Shown here piece by piece: positions 9,754 to 21,951 of a DNA stretch of 64,000 nucleotides (positions within the stretch are counted from its first letter, which is position 1; each line of letters starts with the position of its first letter). Origin of the DNA: Proteus terrae (GTDB taxonomy: Bacteria > Pseudomonadota > Gammaproteobacteria > Enterobacterales > Enterobacteriaceae); the NCBI RefSeq assembly GCF_003144325.1, contig NZ_PENS01000019.1:1-64000 (forward strand), given 5' to 3'. A program made the translations under genes and the position numbers. The notes beneath the pieces were generated by a model. That model saw only the letters and a list, made by a program, of their open reading frames with translations, did no database searches and was not told the DNA's origin.

Positions 9754-11610
9754 TTAAAAATCAATGCAACAAGCACCTTGTTCAGCACCTGATAAATGAC
9801 GGCGTAAATTAACGAATAACTCACGACCACAGCCTGTATTATTGGCACTTAAATCAGGAATTTCATCTTGGCGAGCATTTAATGTTTGCTCATCAATAAG
9901 CAACGTTAACTCACCTGTTTTACCATTAACGCGAATGATATCACCATCACGTACTTTGGATAGTAAACCACCATTTACAGCTTCTGGAGTAACATGAATT
10001 GCGGCAGGTACTTTACCTGAAGCCCCTGAAAGTCGACCATCTGTAACTAATGCTACTTTATAGCCTTTATCCATTAATACACCTAAAGGCGGCATAAGTT
10101 TATGTAATTCAGGCATACCATTCGCTTGTGGTCCTTGATAACGTACAACGACCACACAATCTTTATTTAGCTCACCAGCTTCAAACTTAGCAGCAATATC
10201 ATGTTGGCTATTAAACACAACAGCAGGCGCTTCGATGATTTTATTTTCATCAGGTACTGCAGAGGTTTTCATTACGGCTCTACCTAAATTACCTTGCATC
10301 ACTTGTGTGCCACCATGTGATGAGAATGGGGTATTAATATCCGCAATCACATCTTTATCTAAAGAGCTTATAGCGCCTTCACGCCAATCAAGTTTACCGT
10401 TATTTAACCAAGGCTCTAGGGTATAACGCTCAATGCCAAATCCTGCAACAGTGTTCACATCTCGATGGATTAAACCTTTTTTCAGTAGCTCACGAATGAT
10501 CAGTGCAATACCGCCGGCTGCTTGAAATTGGTTAATATCGGCAGGACCATTAGGATAAATGCGTGCAATAAGAGGAACAACTCGTGATAGTTCAGAAAAA
10601 TCATCCCAATTAATAATTATACCCGCCGCGCGTGCCATTGCGACTAAGTGCATGGTTAGATTAGTTGAACCACCTGTTGTTAGTAGCGCAACAATGCCGT
10701 TTACAATGACTTTCTCATCAACTAATTGGCCGATAGGAAGATAATTACCTGAATTTTCGGTTAGTCGTACAATCTGATTTGCCGCCGCATCAGTTAATGC
10801 ATCACGTAGTGGTGTATCTGGATGGACAAAGGAAGCGCCGGGTAAATGTAATCCCATCATTTCCATGACCATTTGATTAGAGTTTGCGGTGCCATAAAAA
10901 GTACAGGTTCCAATGCTATGATAAGACGCTGCTTCGGCTTCTAATAAAGCATTACGATCAACCTTACCTTCAGCATAAAGTTGACGAATACGAACTTTCT
11001 CTTTGTTTGGCAAACCGCTAGTCATAGGGCCTGCTGGAACAAAAATAGCAGGAAGATGACCAAAAGAGAGAGCAGCCATAGTCAGCCCAGGAACAATTTT
11101 ATCGCAGATCCCTAAATAGAGTGCGCCATCAAACATATTATGAGACAAACCAACCGCAGCAGACATTGCGATAATATCACGACTAAGGAGCGATAACTCC
11201 ATGCCATCTTGACCCTGAGTAACACCATCGCACATTGCAGGAACACCGCCGGCTACTTGCCCTACTGCACCAACAGCATGTAATGCTGTTTTAATTTTTT
11301 GAGGATAATCTTCATACGGCTTATGAGCCGATAACATATCATTGTAAGCAGTGATAATGGCAATATCATTATGAACCATATTTTTCAGACGATTTTTATC
11401 TTCTGCCTGACAAGCTGCGAAACCATGAGCCAAATTACCGCAAGCCAATTGAGCACGATGCACGGTTTGGCTTTTTTCTGTTTCAATTTTGTTCAGATAA
11501 GCACGACGAGTCGCTTGTGAACGAGCAATAATACGCTCAGTCACTTGTTTTACTGTCTCGTTAAGGGGGACAAAGTCGTTCTGAATTGGGTCATGATTTT
11601 TAGGGTTCAT
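9754..11610 (-). CDS. edd: 6-phosphogluconate dehydratase
   Basis: [4Fe-4S] dehydratase of the IlvD/Edd family that makes KDPG from 6-phosphogluconate. I start it at the ATG at 11610 (618 residues). The longer alternative begins with a GTG at 11631 whose codons overlap the AAAGGAAG ribosome-binding site that serves the ATG. Cysteines in [22 protein letters not shown] and [10 protein letters not shown] match the cluster ligands of the family. [25 protein letters not shown] and the final cysteine-containing [11 protein letters not shown] are conserved. Two GntR-type operators lie 84-112 bases upstream, so gluconate control is likely. In E. coli this pair is beside zwf, not here. Confidence 0.95.
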   Translation of the reverse strand: MNPKNHDPIQNDFVPLNETVKQVTERIIARSQATRRAYLNKIETEKSQTVHRAQLACGNLAHGFAACQAEDKNRLKNMVHNDIAIITAYNDMLSAHKPYEDYPQKIKTALHAVGAVGQVAGGVPAMCDGVTQGQDGMELSLLSRDIIAMSAAVGLSHNMFDGALYLGICDKIVPGLTMAALSFGHLPAIFVPAGPMTSGLPNKEKVRIRQLYAEGKVDRNALLEAEAASYHSIGTCTFYGTANSNQMVMEMMGLHLPGASFVHPDTPLRDALTDAAANQIVRLTENSGNYLPIGQLVDEKVIVNGIVALLTTGGSTNLTMHLVAMARAAGIIINWDDFSELSRVVPLIARIYPNGPADINQFQAAGGIALIIRELLKKGLIHRDVNTVAGFGIERYTLEPWLNNGKLDWREGAISSLDKDVIADINTPFSSHGGTQVMQGNLGRAVMKTSAVPDENKIIEAPAVVFNSQHDIAAKFEAGELNKDCVVVVRYQGPQANGMPELHKLMPPLGVLMDKGYKVALVTDGRLSGASGKVPAAIHVTPEAVNGGLLSKVRDGDIIRVNGKTGELTLLIDEQTLNARQDEIPDLSANNTGCGRELFVNLRRHLSGAEQGACCIDF

Positions 11611-11693
11611 AATGATGCTTCCTTTATTCACACAAGGGTGATGAGCGTTACTATTAGCTTTAGAAAAAGAATATTTAAATTCGCTATAGTATT

Positions 11694-11722
11694 TGTTACC
11701 GGTAACATTGTTACGGGTAACA
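11694..11722 (-). promoter_or_regulatory. Two tandem GntR-type operators upstream of edd
   Basis: TGTTACCGGTAACA (11694-11707, perfect palindrome) and TGTTACGGGTAACA (11709-11722, one central mismatch) have centres 15 bp apart. The ATGTTACCSGTAACAT type is the known binding site of the gluconate repressor GntR and its paralogue. On the minus strand TACTATAG follows directly, a plausible -10 element, so the sites overlap the edd promoter. No gntR gene is in the window. Confidence 0.85.
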
Positions 11723-11874
11723 AGAAGAGTTGCAATACTCTTAATAGGTCTTAAACAACATCTGTGATCGACATCAATTTTTTAAAGTGATAAGTAACAG
11801 TTTTTTAATATTTGATGGGAATAAAGAGGGAAAAGTCGACTTTTTACCAAGCTGAATCGTTTTATTTTGGAAAA

Positions 11875-11906
11875 TACCTTCCTTGTTGTTGATGACAAGG
11901 AAGGTA
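11875..11906 (-). terminator. Terminator downstream of iclR
   Basis: TACCTTCCTTGT and ACAAGGAAGGTA are perfect 12-base inverted repeats around an 8-base loop. On the minus strand the stem is followed by TTTTCC. It starts 10 bases after the iclR stop codon. Confidence 0.85.
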
Positions 11907-11915
11907 AAAATTGGA

Positions 11916-12752
11916 TTAACTTTTTACGCCACCGTATTCACGGCTAATTTGTTTTGCCGCTTTGATAACCATCGCACCTAATTCAGTAATGCGTGAATCT
12001 GTCATTCTAGAAACTGGACCTGAAAGTGAAATAGCCGCAAAAGGCTGGTGGTGTTCATCATAAATACAAGCACCAATACAGCGAAGACCTAAAGCATGTT
12101 CTTCATCATCGAAAGAAAAACCTTGTTTACGAGCTTGCTCTAAGTTTTCTTTTAGAGATGAAGGGAGTGTTCGGGTGTGAGGTGTATAAGCCATTAAGCC
12201 TTTTTTCTGGAGCAAAGGCAGTAATTTATTTTCTGGCAAAGTAGAAAGGAATGCTTTACCTGCACCAGATGCATGCATTGGTAATTTACCGCCAATAGGG
12301 GCTGACATTCTCATTAGAGCATTACATTGCACTTGATCGACAATCACCGCATCAAATTCAATTTGGTCAAGAATAGCCAGATTAACGGTTTCGCCAGAAT
12401 CTTCCATTAATTGACGCAAAATAGGATGCACCATTACCAAAAGATTACGGGTTTGTAGAAAACTACTACCAACAATAAAGGCGTGTGTTCCCACAACCCA
12501 TAAGCCTAAATCCCCGACTTGGCGGACAAAACCATGCTGTTGAAGTGTAGTGAGTAGGCGGTGTGTTGTGGAATTAGGTAATCCAGCTTGAAAGGCGAGA
12601 TCTGTTAGGGCGATACCACCCGGAGATTCGGAAATATATTCCAATAATGTCAGTCCACGACTTAACGACTGAACAGGGCCTCCTTGTGCGGTGCTTTGAG
12701 TGGCAGTTGTTTTCGTCTTACGCACTTTTTTATTTGTAGGGGAAACTGTCAT
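11916..12752 (-). CDS. iclR: Acetate operon repressor IclR
   Basis: A 278-residue IclR-family regulator (E. coli 274). The N-terminal winged helix spans about residues 28-90 and includes QSLSRGLTLLEYI and the recognition helix region GLPNSTTHRLLTTL. The effector domain carries MSAPIGGKLPMHASGAGKAFLS and FDDEEHALGLRCIGACIYDEH, near-identical to E. coli IclR. It represses aceBAK and senses glyoxylate and pyruvate. The start is supported by CTGGAGTG. It is separated from aceBAK by the divergent edd-eda block, an arrangement different from E. coli, and is divergent from metH. Confidence 0.93.
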   Translation of the reverse strand: MTVSPTNKKVRKTKTTATQSTAQGGPVQSLSRGLTLLEYISESPGGIALTDLAFQAGLPNSTTHRLLTTLQQHGFVRQVGDLGLWVVGTHAFIVGSSFLQTRNLLVMVHPILRQLMEDSGETVNLAILDQIEFDAVIVDQVQCNALMRMSAPIGGKLPMHASGAGKAFLSTLPENKLLPLLQKKGLMAYTPHTRTLPSSLKENLEQARKQGFSFDDEEHALGLRCIGACIYDEHHQPFAAISLSGPVSRMTDSRITELGAMVIKAAKQISREYGGVKS

Positions 12753-12887
12753 GCATACACTCCAGAAATGCTATCCATATTAATATCTATTATGAACTAT
12801 CTGGTGTAATAAAACTCCTCCGATCACTGCATTTTTCAAAACAAAATGTGTGATAAGAAATATTTATTAAAAGCGTTTATCACTGAG

Positions 12888-12900
12888 TGAAAATCTCTCA
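12888..12900. promoter_or_regulatory. Candidate MetR box upstream of metH
   Basis: TGAAAATCTCTCA matches the MetR consensus TGAA-N5-TTCA with one mismatch and lies 108 bases before metH, which MetR activates in enterics. A single 13-mer is weak evidence. Confidence 0.4.
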
Positions 12901-13007
12901 TCTTCGTCTTAGAAATCTTTGCAAAAAGATGTGGTAGGATAAAAAAACAACGAAATAACAATAAAGAAAAACAAGTACAAAAACATTCTCGATTAAGAGG
13001 AAACAAC

Positions 13008-16000
13008 GTGGCAAACATAAAACAACAACTGGTCGAAGCATTAGGAAAACGTATCTTAGTACTAGATGGCGCAATGGGTACGATGATCCAGCAATATCAA
13101 CTTACAGAAGCTGATTATCGAGGTGAGCGTTTTGCTGATTGGGGTTGTGATGTTAAAGGGAATAATGATCTTTTAGTCTTAACACAACCTCAGATTATTG
13201 CAGATATACATGATGCTTATTTTCAAGCAGGTGCTGATATTGTTGAAACTAACACTTTTAACTCAACGTCCATTGCGATGGCTGATTATCAGATGGAGTC
13301 GCTCTGTTTTGAGCTGAACGAAGAGGCGGCAAAATTAGCGAAAGCCTGTGCAGATAAATGGAGTGCCTTAACACCGGATAAACCTCGCTATGTAGCGGGC
13401 GTTTTGGGGCCAACAAATAGAACAGCATCCATATCTCCTGACGTTAATGACCCCGCTTTTCGTAATATTTCATTTGATAAGCTGGTGGAAGCTTATCGAG
13501 AAGCAACGCGCGGATTAATTAAAGGCGGTGCTGATTTAATTATGGTCGAAACTATTTTCGACACACTAAATGCGAAAGCAGCTATTTTTGCGATTAAATG
13601 TGAATTTGAAGCGCTGAATATTGAATTACCTGTGATGATCTCTGGCACCATTACAGATGCTTCAGGAAGAACTTTAACGGGTCAAACAACAGAAGCGTTT
13701 TACCACTCTTTACGTCATGCAGATGCGCTCTCATTTGGTTTAAACTGCGCGTTAGGCCCTAAAGAATTACGCCAATATATTCAAACACTCTCACAAATTT
13801 CTGAAACTTATGTCAGTGCTCACCCTAATGCGGGTTTGCCTAACGCATTTGGAGGCTATGATTTAGATGCCCAAGAAATGGCAGAGCAAATTAGAGAGTG
13901 GGCACAAGCGGGTTTTCTCAATATTGTCGGTGGATGCTGTGGAACAACCCCTGCGCATATTCTCGCTATTTCACAAGCAGTAGAAGGTATTGCACCAAGA
14001 GTATTACCTTCCTTGAAAAAAGCATGTCGTCTTTCAGGTCTTGAACCATTAATCATTGATGAGAATTCACTGTTTGTGAATGTGGGAGAACGTACTAATG
14101 TTACTGGCTCTGCTAAGTTTAAGCGCTTGATAAAAGAAGGTAATTATCAAGAAGCGTTAGATGTTGCGCGCCAGCAAGTTGAAAATGGCGCTCAAATCAT
14201 CGATATCAACATGGACGAAGGCATGTTAGATGCTGTTGAAGCCATGACGCGTTTTCTTAACCTTATTGCTGGTGAGCCTGATATTGCTAAAGTTCCGGTG
14301 ATGATTGACTCCTCTAAATGGGAAGTGATTGAAGAAGGCTTAAAATGCATTCAAGGCAAAGGAATTGTTAACTCCATTTCGATGAAAGAAGGCGAAATAC
14401 CGTTTCTTGAACATGCTAAATTGGTACGTAAATACGGTGCTGCTGTTGTCGTTATGGCGTTTGATGAAGTCGGACAAGCTGATACTCGAGAGCGTAAAAT
14501 TGAAATTTGTCGTCGAGCTTATCAATTATTAACAGAGCAAGCGGGTTTTCCACCTGAAGATATTATTTTTGATCCTAATATATTTGCTGTCGCAACAGGA
14601 ATTGCAGAGCATAACAATTATGCTGTTGATTTTATTGAAGTCTGTGCAGATATTAAATCTCAACTACCTTATGCCTTAATTTCTGGTGGGGTATCTAACG
14701 TTTCCTTCTCATTTCGGGGTAATGATCCTGTTCGTGAAGCAATTCACTCTGTTTTTCTTTATTACGCTGTAAAAAATGGCATGGATATGGGGATTGTAAA
14801 TGCAGGGCAACTTGCTATTTACGATTCATTACCAGATGAACTGCGTAATGCGGTTGAGGACGTTATTTTAAATCGTCATGAAGAAAGTACAGACAATTTA
14901 CTCGCGTTGGCAGAGCGTTATCGCGGAACAAAAAGTGATGAACAAAACCATCAATTGGCTGAATGGCGACAATGGGATGTAGAGAAACGTCTAGAGTATG
15001 CTTTAGTTAAAGGGATCACCGAATTTATTGTTGAAGATACAGAAGCTTGTCGCCAACAAGCATCAAGCCCCATTGAAGTGATTGAAGGGCCATTGATGAA
15101 TGGCATGAATATTGTGGGTGATTTATTTGGCGAAGGTAAAATGTTTTTGCCTCAAGTTGTGAAATCAGCAAGAGTGATGAAACAAGCCGTAGCTTACCTT
15201 GAACCTTATATTCAAGCGACAAAACAAACAGGCACTTCTGCAGGTAAAATTTTACTGGCTACCGTAAAAGGGGATGTTCACGATATTGGTAAAAATATTG
15301 TGGGTGTTGTTTTGCAGTGTAATAACTATGAGATTATCGATCTTGGCGTAATGGTGCCTTGCGATAAGATCCTACAAACAGCGATTGATGAAAAAGTCGA
15401 TATTATTGGTCTTTCAGGATTGATCACGCCATCACTTGATGAGATGGTGAATGTTGCCAAAGAGATGGAAAGGCGCGGTTTTTCTTTACCCTTAATGATT
15501 GGTGGAGCAACAACCTCTAAAGCGCATACCGCAGTAAAAATAGAGCCAAATTACAGCCATCCTACCGTTTATGTACAAAATGCATCGAGAACTGTAGGTG
15601 TTGTTGCGGCACTATTATCTGAAACACAAAAAGCCGATTTTGTTGCTAAAACACGTCGTGAATATGAAGTCGTACGCCAGCAATACGCCAGAAAAAAACC
15701 TCGTACACCGCCTGTTTCTTTAGAGGTTGCGCGAAAAAATGCGCTACACATTGATTGGCAAAATTATACCCCCCCAAAACCCAATCAATTAGGCGTGCAG
15801 GAGATCACTGCAAGTATTGAAAGCTTGCGTGAATATATCGACTGGACGCCTTTCTTTATGACGTGGTCTTTAGCAGGTAAATATCCTCGAATTTTAGAAG
15901 ATGACGTGGTCGGTGAAGAAGCGAAACGGGTATTCGCTGATGCGAACACGATGCTGGATAAGCTAAGTCGTGAAAAATTATTAACACCTAAAGGAATAAT

Positions 16001-16685
16001 GGGGATCTTCCCTGCTAATCGTTTGGGTGATGATATTATTATTTATCAAGATGAAAGCCGACAGCATGAGTTATTGCACAGCTGCCATTTGCGCCAGCAA
16101 ACAGAGAAAAAAGAGTTTCCTAACTACTGTTTAGCTGATTTTATTGCGCCAGTGGAAAGTGGTATCCCTGACTATTTTGGTGCTTTTGCAGTCACAGGCG
16201 GATTAGAAGAAGATGCCCTCGCGAATGCTTATGATCGTGCTCATGATGATTACAATAAAATTATGGTAAAAGCGTTATCAGATAGATTAGCAGAGGCCTT
16301 TGCGGAATATCTTCACCAATTGGTCAGAACAAAGATTTGGGGTTATAGCCCTGATGAGAACCTCTCTAATGACGAACTGATTCGAGAAAAATATCAAGGA
16401 ACGCGACCTGCGCCGGGATATCCGGCCTGTCCTGAACATACAGAAAAAGCAAAAATTTGGCAATTACTTGATGTTGAAAATCGCATTGGCATGAAACTGA
16501 CAGATGCTTATGCCATGTGGCCCGGCGCTTCGGTATCGGGTTGGTATTTTAGTCATCCTGAAAGTAAATATTTCGCTGTTGCTCAAATTCAAAAAGATCA
16601 GGTTGAAGATTACGCAAAACGCAGAGAAATGAGCGTAAGTGAAGTTGAACGTTGGTTAGCGCCTAATTTAGGATATGAGTCTTAG
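13008..16685 (+). CDS. metH: Cobalamin-dependent methionine synthase
   Basis: A 1225-residue modular enzyme (E. coli 1227) that transfers methyl from methyltetrahydrofolate to homocysteine via methylcobalamin. In order: the homocysteine domain (about 1-330, zinc cysteines in GLNCALGP and VGGCCGTTP), the folate domain (about 340-640, [20 protein letters not shown]), the cobalamin domain (about 650-900, with the cobalt-ligand His758 in GDVHDIGKN), and the AdoMet reactivation domain (about 905-1225, [15 protein letters not shown]). It starts with GTG after AAGAGGAA. It depends on cobalamin or a precursor. No B12 riboswitch is apparent in the 255-base upstream gap. Confidence 0.97.
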   Translation: MANIKQQLVEALGKRILVLDGAMGTMIQQYQLTEADYRGERFADWGCDVKGNNDLLVLTQPQIIADIHDAYFQAGADIVETNTFNSTSIAMADYQMESLCFELNEEAAKLAKACADKWSALTPDKPRYVAGVLGPTNRTASISPDVNDPAFRNISFDKLVEAYREATRGLIKGGADLIMVETIFDTLNAKAAIFAIKCEFEALNIELPVMISGTITDASGRTLTGQTTEAFYHSLRHADALSFGLNCALGPKELRQYIQTLSQISETYVSAHPNAGLPNAFGGYDLDAQEMAEQIREWAQAGFLNIVGGCCGTTPAHILAISQAVEGIAPRVLPSLKKACRLSGLEPLIIDENSLFVNVGERTNVTGSAKFKRLIKEGNYQEALDVARQQVENGAQIIDINMDEGMLDAVEAMTRFLNLIAGEPDIAKVPVMIDSSKWEVIEEGLKCIQGKGIVNSISMKEGEIPFLEHAKLVRKYGAAVVVMAFDEVGQADTRERKIEICRRAYQLLTEQAGFPPEDIIFDPNIFAVATGIAEHNNYAVDFIEVCADIKSQLPYALISGGVSNVSFSFRGNDPVREAIHSVFLYYAVKNGMDMGIVNAGQLAIYDSLPDELRNAVEDVILNRHEESTDNLLALAERYRGTKSDEQNHQLAEWRQWDVEKRLEYALVKGITEFIVEDTEACRQQASSPIEVIEGPLMNGMNIVGDLFGEGKMFLPQVVKSARVMKQAVAYLEPYIQATKQTGTSAGKILLATVKGDVHDIGKNIVGVVLQCNNYEIIDLGVMVPCDKILQTAIDEKVDIIGLSGLITPSLDEMVNVAKEMERRGFSLPLMIGGATTSKAHTAVKIEPNYSHPTVYVQNASRTVGVVAALLSETQKADFVAKTRREYEVVRQQYARKKPRTPPVSLEVARKNALHIDWQNYTPPKPNQLGVQEITASIESLREYIDWTPFFMTWSLAGKYPRILEDDVVGEEAKRVFADANTMLDKLSREKLLTPKGIMGIFPANRLGDDIIIYQDESRQHELLHSCHLRQQTEKKEFPNYCLADFIAPVESGIPDYFGAFAVTGGLEEDALANAYDRAHDDYNKIMVKALSDRLAEAFAEYLHQLVRTKIWGYSPDENLSNDELIREKYQGTRPAPGYPACPEHTEKAKIWQLLDVENRIGMKLTDAYAMWPGASVSGWYFSHPESKYFAVAQIQKDQVEDYAKRREMSVSEVERWLAPNLGYES

Positions 16686-16726
16686 TTTATTTTTATTTTC
16701 AGATCTCAATAATGTAATAAATAGTG

Positions 16727-16755
16727 AGGGGATAGTAATATCCCCTTGTTATTTT
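16727..16755 (+). terminator. Terminator downstream of metH
   Basis: AGGGGATA and TATCCCCT (16727-16734 and 16739-16746) are perfect 8-base inverted repeats with a GTAA tetraloop, followed by TGTTATTTT. Confidence 0.75.
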
Positions 16756-16818
16756 CACTGGTCGATCCCATTAAAGATGTTTAAGCTGTGAACCTGTATC
16801 AGAAAAAAGGACATTACA

Positions 16819-17397
16819 ATGAACTATACTTTGTACCTTCAGAAAACCCCACCTGCTGGCGCTGAGGTGCCGTTTCCTTCTTTAGCAAAAGGAAATTATC
16901 CATTAAGTGAAGTTTTAATTAATGCTTTTTTAAATCTGATGCAATTAACAGGAAGCTTAGATACTGATGTTATTTTAGATGAAAAAGCCTTTGATAAAAT
17001 TTGGCTGAAAGCCGAAATGACCCCTGCCCGCATTGAAGAAGTGGGAGACTATATTTATCATAAAATTCCTACCTCTCCAGAACCTGTTGAAGAAGAAATA
17101 GAATTATTTAAACAGGCAATGAAAGAAGAAGAAGCGTTATTAGCCAAAGAGAGTGGAAAAGAAGGAAATCTTCCTATCCATAAATTTGCTACTAATGATG
17201 GTTGGATTGTCACGCCGAAAGAGTGTGAGATTATTGCTTCTACACTTACCGCTAAACTGCTAGAAGATAACCGCGTTTTTGTCGAAAAAATTGCGAAGAT
17301 GTCTCATTTATCGCATAAGACTTTAGAGATTGCCTTAATTGATTTCGGTAAATTTAATCAATTTGCGAAAAAATATAACGGTTATCGGGTGTATTAA
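16819..17397 (+). CDS. Hypothetical protein, 192 residues
   Basis: Not recognised. AAAAAGGAC lies 8 bases before the ATG, and the gene is enclosed by terminators on both sides, so it is a monocistronic unit. There is no signal peptide or membrane segment. A highly acidic stretch (about residues 90-118, with EEEIELF and KEEEALLAKE) probably forms a charged helix between an N-terminal part with LYLQKTPPAGAEVPFPSL and a C-terminal part with WIVTPKECEIIASTL. The soluble, charged composition fits a cytoplasmic protein. It sits between metH and lysC where E. coli has unrelated genes. Confidence 0.72.
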   Translation: MNYTLYLQKTPPAGAEVPFPSLAKGNYPLSEVLINAFLNLMQLTGSLDTDVILDEKAFDKIWLKAEMTPARIEEVGDYIYHKIPTSPEPVEEEIELFKQAMKEEEALLAKESGKEGNLPIHKFATNDGWIVTPKECEIIASTLTAKLLEDNRVFVEKIAKMSHLSHKTLEIALIDFGKFNQFAKKYNGYRVY

Positions 17398-17407
17398 ATT
17401 ATTAAGA

Positions 17408-17440
17408 AATAGGCTTCTTATTAGAAGAAGCCTATTAGAA
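17408..17440. terminator. Strong bidirectional terminator
   Basis: AATAGGCTTCTT (17408-17419) and AAGAAGCCTATT (17425-17436) are perfect 12-base inverted repeats with a 5-base loop. The flanks are AT-rich on both sides, so it can end both the rightward 192-residue gene and the leftward 271-residue gene. Confidence 0.85.
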
Positions 17441-17473
17441 AATTTTAATTTTGTTTTATTTAAAATTAAAGGG

Positions 17474-18289
17474 TTAATTAATTTGTAAATTCATTTCTTT
17501 TAATTTACCTACATGATAATCTACCATTTTTAAAATTTTATCATCAGATAATTTAAAATGTTTGTCGCTAAGTATATCTAATTCATTTTTATATCTGTGA
17601 GTGATGTTTTTTGCGCTTTCAATAAATTTATCTAGATTATTATCATATTGTTGAAGTTCTTTTATATACTGTCTAAGTTCAGTTGAATCCATTTCTTTTT
17701 CATTTTTAATTTCATGGCCATTTATTTTATCAAGAATTTGGTATTTGTATTTGTTATATTCATTTATTTTTTCAGGGATGTTTTTATCATCAATGTTTTC
17801 AATTTTTTTTGTTATTTTCTGAAAGTATTGATAATGTATATCAATGAGTTCTTTTATTTTCTCGTTGGGTTCTTTTATTCTATTAAATAGATCTTCTTTA
17901 ATTTTTAAAAGCGTTTCTTTTTTACTTGTTTCACTTTCTTGACTTATTTTTTTTATATTTTCTTTTTCAAGTTTATTTATTATTTTGTTGTATTGCCATA
18001 TTGCAAAAATATCTTTATTTTTACACATGTTATTTATTTTCATTATTGATTCAAAACATTGTTTATCTAATGAAGCATTATCTTTTATATCATTAGAATA
18101 AATCTTATTTAGCTCAACGTTTTTTAATATAGAGAGTGTATTTTTCTCTGCTGCTGTATAACTTTGATTTGAGTTTTCGATCGAGAAAAGTAGATTTTTT
18201 ATTTTTTTTAAAACAGCATCCGCGTTAGAATATGTTACTTTTTCTGCATTGTTTTTTATATAATTGCAAAGATTATCATAAACTTTCAT
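17474..18289 (-). CDS. AT-rich orphan protein with predicted coiled coils, 271 residues
   Basis: Not recognised. The coding sequence is far richer in A and T than its neighbours, and the protein is dominated by Lys, Asn, Ile, Glu and Asp with very few Gly, Ala or Arg. It is largely helical with heptad-like patterns such as IKELIDIHYQYFQKITKK and LRQYIKELQQYDNNLDKF. There is no signal peptide or membrane segment. GGAG lies 9 bases before the ATG, so it is probably expressed. Composition unlike the host backbone suggests horizontal acquisition. A toxin, effector or phage-derived origin is possible but not shown. Confidence 0.65.
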   Translation of the reverse strand: MKVYDNLCNYIKNNAEKVTYSNADAVLKKIKNLLFSIENSNQSYTAAEKNTLSILKNVELNKIYSNDIKDNASLDKQCFESIMKINNMCKNKDIFAIWQYNKIINKLEKENIKKISQESETSKKETLLKIKEDLFNRIKEPNEKIKELIDIHYQYFQKITKKIENIDDKNIPEKINEYNKYKYQILDKINGHEIKNEKEMDSTELRQYIKELQQYDNNLDKFIESAKNITHRYKNELDILSDKHFKLSDDKILKMVDYHVGKLKEMNLQIN

Positions 18290-18389
18290 TTTTTATTACT
18301 CCATTAATAAAGTTAGATTTTGATTCTAATTATTATTAAATGAAGTTCTTTAAAGCTTACACCCTTTCAGCAATAAAGGTTGAATTTTG

Positions 18390-18413
18390 AGAGAGATAAA
18401 ATTTTATCTCTCT
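18390..18413. terminator. Long palindrome downstream of lysC
   Basis: AGAGAGATAAAA is followed immediately by its reverse complement TTTTATCTCTCT, a 24-bp perfect palindrome 26 bases after the lysC stop. It probably ends lysC transcription. It also lies about 100 bases upstream of the leftward orphan gene. Confidence 0.6.
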
Positions 18414-18438
18414 TTTATATATTGGAATTTGTTATTAA

Positions 18439-19818
18439 TTAAAACAGAGTATCATGTAATTTACGCACAATATCATCCGCATCTTTACCATCAACTAATA
18501 AACATAAATTATGAGTACTTGCACCGTGGCTAATCATACGAATATTGTAATCTTCTAATGTGCCAAAAATTTTAATACCTAAACCATTTACCTGTGAAAG
18601 TGAGTTACCAATCACGGCAACTAATGCCAGATCTTCTTCTACTTCAACACGGCATAATGCAGAAAGCTCGGTTAATAAGGCATTGGTTAATAAACTACCC
18701 GATGAATTTGTTGTGCCCGTAGTATCAAGGGTTAGAGCAATACTGACTTCAGATGTTGTTATCACATCAACTGAAATATGGTGGCGCGATAAAATAGTAA
18801 AAATTTCAGCCAAGAAGCCACGCGCATGAAGCATTTTCAAGCTATGTAATGTGAGCAATGTTTGTTTTCTTCGTAGTGCAATTGCGCGAAATACAGGTGG
18901 GTTTTCTGTTTGCGCACACACTAAAGTACCACCTTCTTCGGGAGATTTGCTTGAGCCAACAAACACTGGAATACCGCTACGAACAGCAGGTAATAATGTC
19001 GCAGGGTGTAATATTTTAGCGCCAAAGGTTGCCATTTCTGCCGCTTCATCAAAGGCGATTTGATCGATACGATGTGCCTCTGACACTATTCTTGGATCGG
19101 TACTGTAAATACCGGGTACATCTGTCCAGATATCTACACGAGACATTCCTAGAGCTTCACCAATTAGTGCTGCAGTATAGTCACTTCCACCACGACCTAG
19201 TGTTGTCGTTCTCCCTTTTGGCTCTTGGCCAATAAAGCCTTGCGTGACAATAACCGTTTCTTCTAGACGAGGTTGCATAAGGCTTTGTGTGAGTTCAGTA
19301 AGCTGCGCCATATCGGGTTCAGCGTGACAAAATAGATCATTCGTTTTCATCACTTTTCTGACATCAAACCAATCTGCCTGTATGCCTTTTTCACGCAATA
19401 ATTCAACAAAAAGCAGGGTTGACATTAATTCGCCATGACTGACTAATTCGTCTGTCAATGCATCCGACGTGGCAAGTGAAGCAGCTTCAGAAAGCATCTC
19501 AATATTTTCAAGCAGGCGGTTTATTTCTTGAGAAATAATTTCTGGTTGAGAAAGCTGGTTGATAATAGCGTATTCAATATCACGTACTTGTGACAGTAAA
19601 GCGTCTCGTTGTGAAGCGTCTACACCTGTGGCAAGTTCGATCAGTAGATTCGTGATCCCGGAAGATGCCGAAAGAACGACGACACGAACTGACTTTTGTT
19701 TCAGGATAATATCTGCACATTTTTCCATTGCTGAATAGTTAGCAACACTGGTGCCACCAAATTTAGCGATAGTGTATGGTGATGATGCAGTTGAAGGCGT
19801 AGCAGTATTATCAGTCAT
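18439..19818 (-). CDS. lysC: Aspartokinase III
   Basis: Lysine-sensitive aspartate kinase, first step of the aspartate family pathway. It has 459 residues, about 10 longer at the N-terminus than E. coli LysC. The kinase domain has AKFGGTSVAN (18-27), FVELLREKG and TTTLGRGGSDYTAAL. The two ACT domains in the C-terminal third carry the lysine site (ISVDVITTSEVSIALTLD). AAAGGAAT precedes the ATG. In E. coli lysC is controlled by a lysine riboswitch, but the 265-base gap to the divergent pgi shows no recognisable L-box. Confidence 0.95.
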   Translation of the reverse strand: MTDNTATPSTASSPYTIAKFGGTSVANYSAMEKCADIILKQKSVRVVVLSASSGITNLLIELATGVDASQRDALLSQVRDIEYAIINQLSQPEIISQEINRLLENIEMLSEAASLATSDALTDELVSHGELMSTLLFVELLREKGIQADWFDVRKVMKTNDLFCHAEPDMAQLTELTQSLMQPRLEETVIVTQGFIGQEPKGRTTTLGRGGSDYTAALIGEALGMSRVDIWTDVPGIYSTDPRIVSEAHRIDQIAFDEAAEMATFGAKILHPATLLPAVRSGIPVFVGSSKSPEEGGTLVCAQTENPPVFRAIALRRKQTLLTLHSLKMLHARGFLAEIFTILSRHHISVDVITTSEVSIALTLDTTGTTNSSGSLLTNALLTELSALCRVEVEEDLALVAVIGNSLSQVNGLGIKIFGTLEDYNIRMISHGASTHNLCLLVDGKDADDIVRKLHDTLF

Positions 19819-20038
19819 TGTCGTATTCCTTTAGGCAAAAATGAGATGTTGGACACACTTAGGAATATCGGTTATTAAGTAGAGAGTCAATGCAGAGTGA
19901 AGAATAATCAATTTAATTAATAATCAGCTCCGCATTATCGGTTTTACCTATGTAAGTAATTAGTACTAGATTTGTTGAATGGTTTTGACCAATATCATTA
20001 AATGAGAAAGAATTGACTGTAACTATTAAATGTCAGGC

Positions 20039-20063
20039 TACAATCTGAGAATATTAGATTGTA
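20039..20063. repeat. Inverted repeat in the lysC-pgi intergenic region
   Basis: TACAATCT and AGATTGTA form a perfect 8-bp stem with a 9-base loop, 20 bases before the pgi start. It could be a leader hairpin or an operator. The rest of 19819-20083 shows no other clear site. Confidence 0.4.
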
Positions 20064-20083
20064 ATCTTAAGAGAGTATTGTGA

Positions 20084-21730
<1,647 letters not shown>

Positions 21731-21765
21731 GCGAATAAACTGAATATAAGTAGTTGGTTAGATAA

Positions 21766-21797
21766 AAAGGAGGTTTTTATAACCTCCTTTGCTTTTT
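21766..21797 (+). terminator. Terminator downstream of pgi
   Basis: AAAGGAGGTT (21766-21775) and AACCTCCTTT (21781-21790) are perfect 10-base inverted repeats around TTTAT, followed by GCTTTTT. Confidence 0.85.
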
Positions 21798-21951
21798 GAT
21801 GGTTTAGTGCTCAATCTGATTTTCTTTTAACGCTTTTTTAGATTATTTATGCGAAATGTTATCAGCTTTTAACTTCCATTAGTCACATCATGATATCCTT
21901 ATGCATCATGACTCACACAAGCTAGGATCATCAAAGCGTGATGATGAATAA

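Noticed and set aside
11750-11790. CRP site upstream of edd
   Set aside because: TGTGATCGACATCAA matches only one half-site well.
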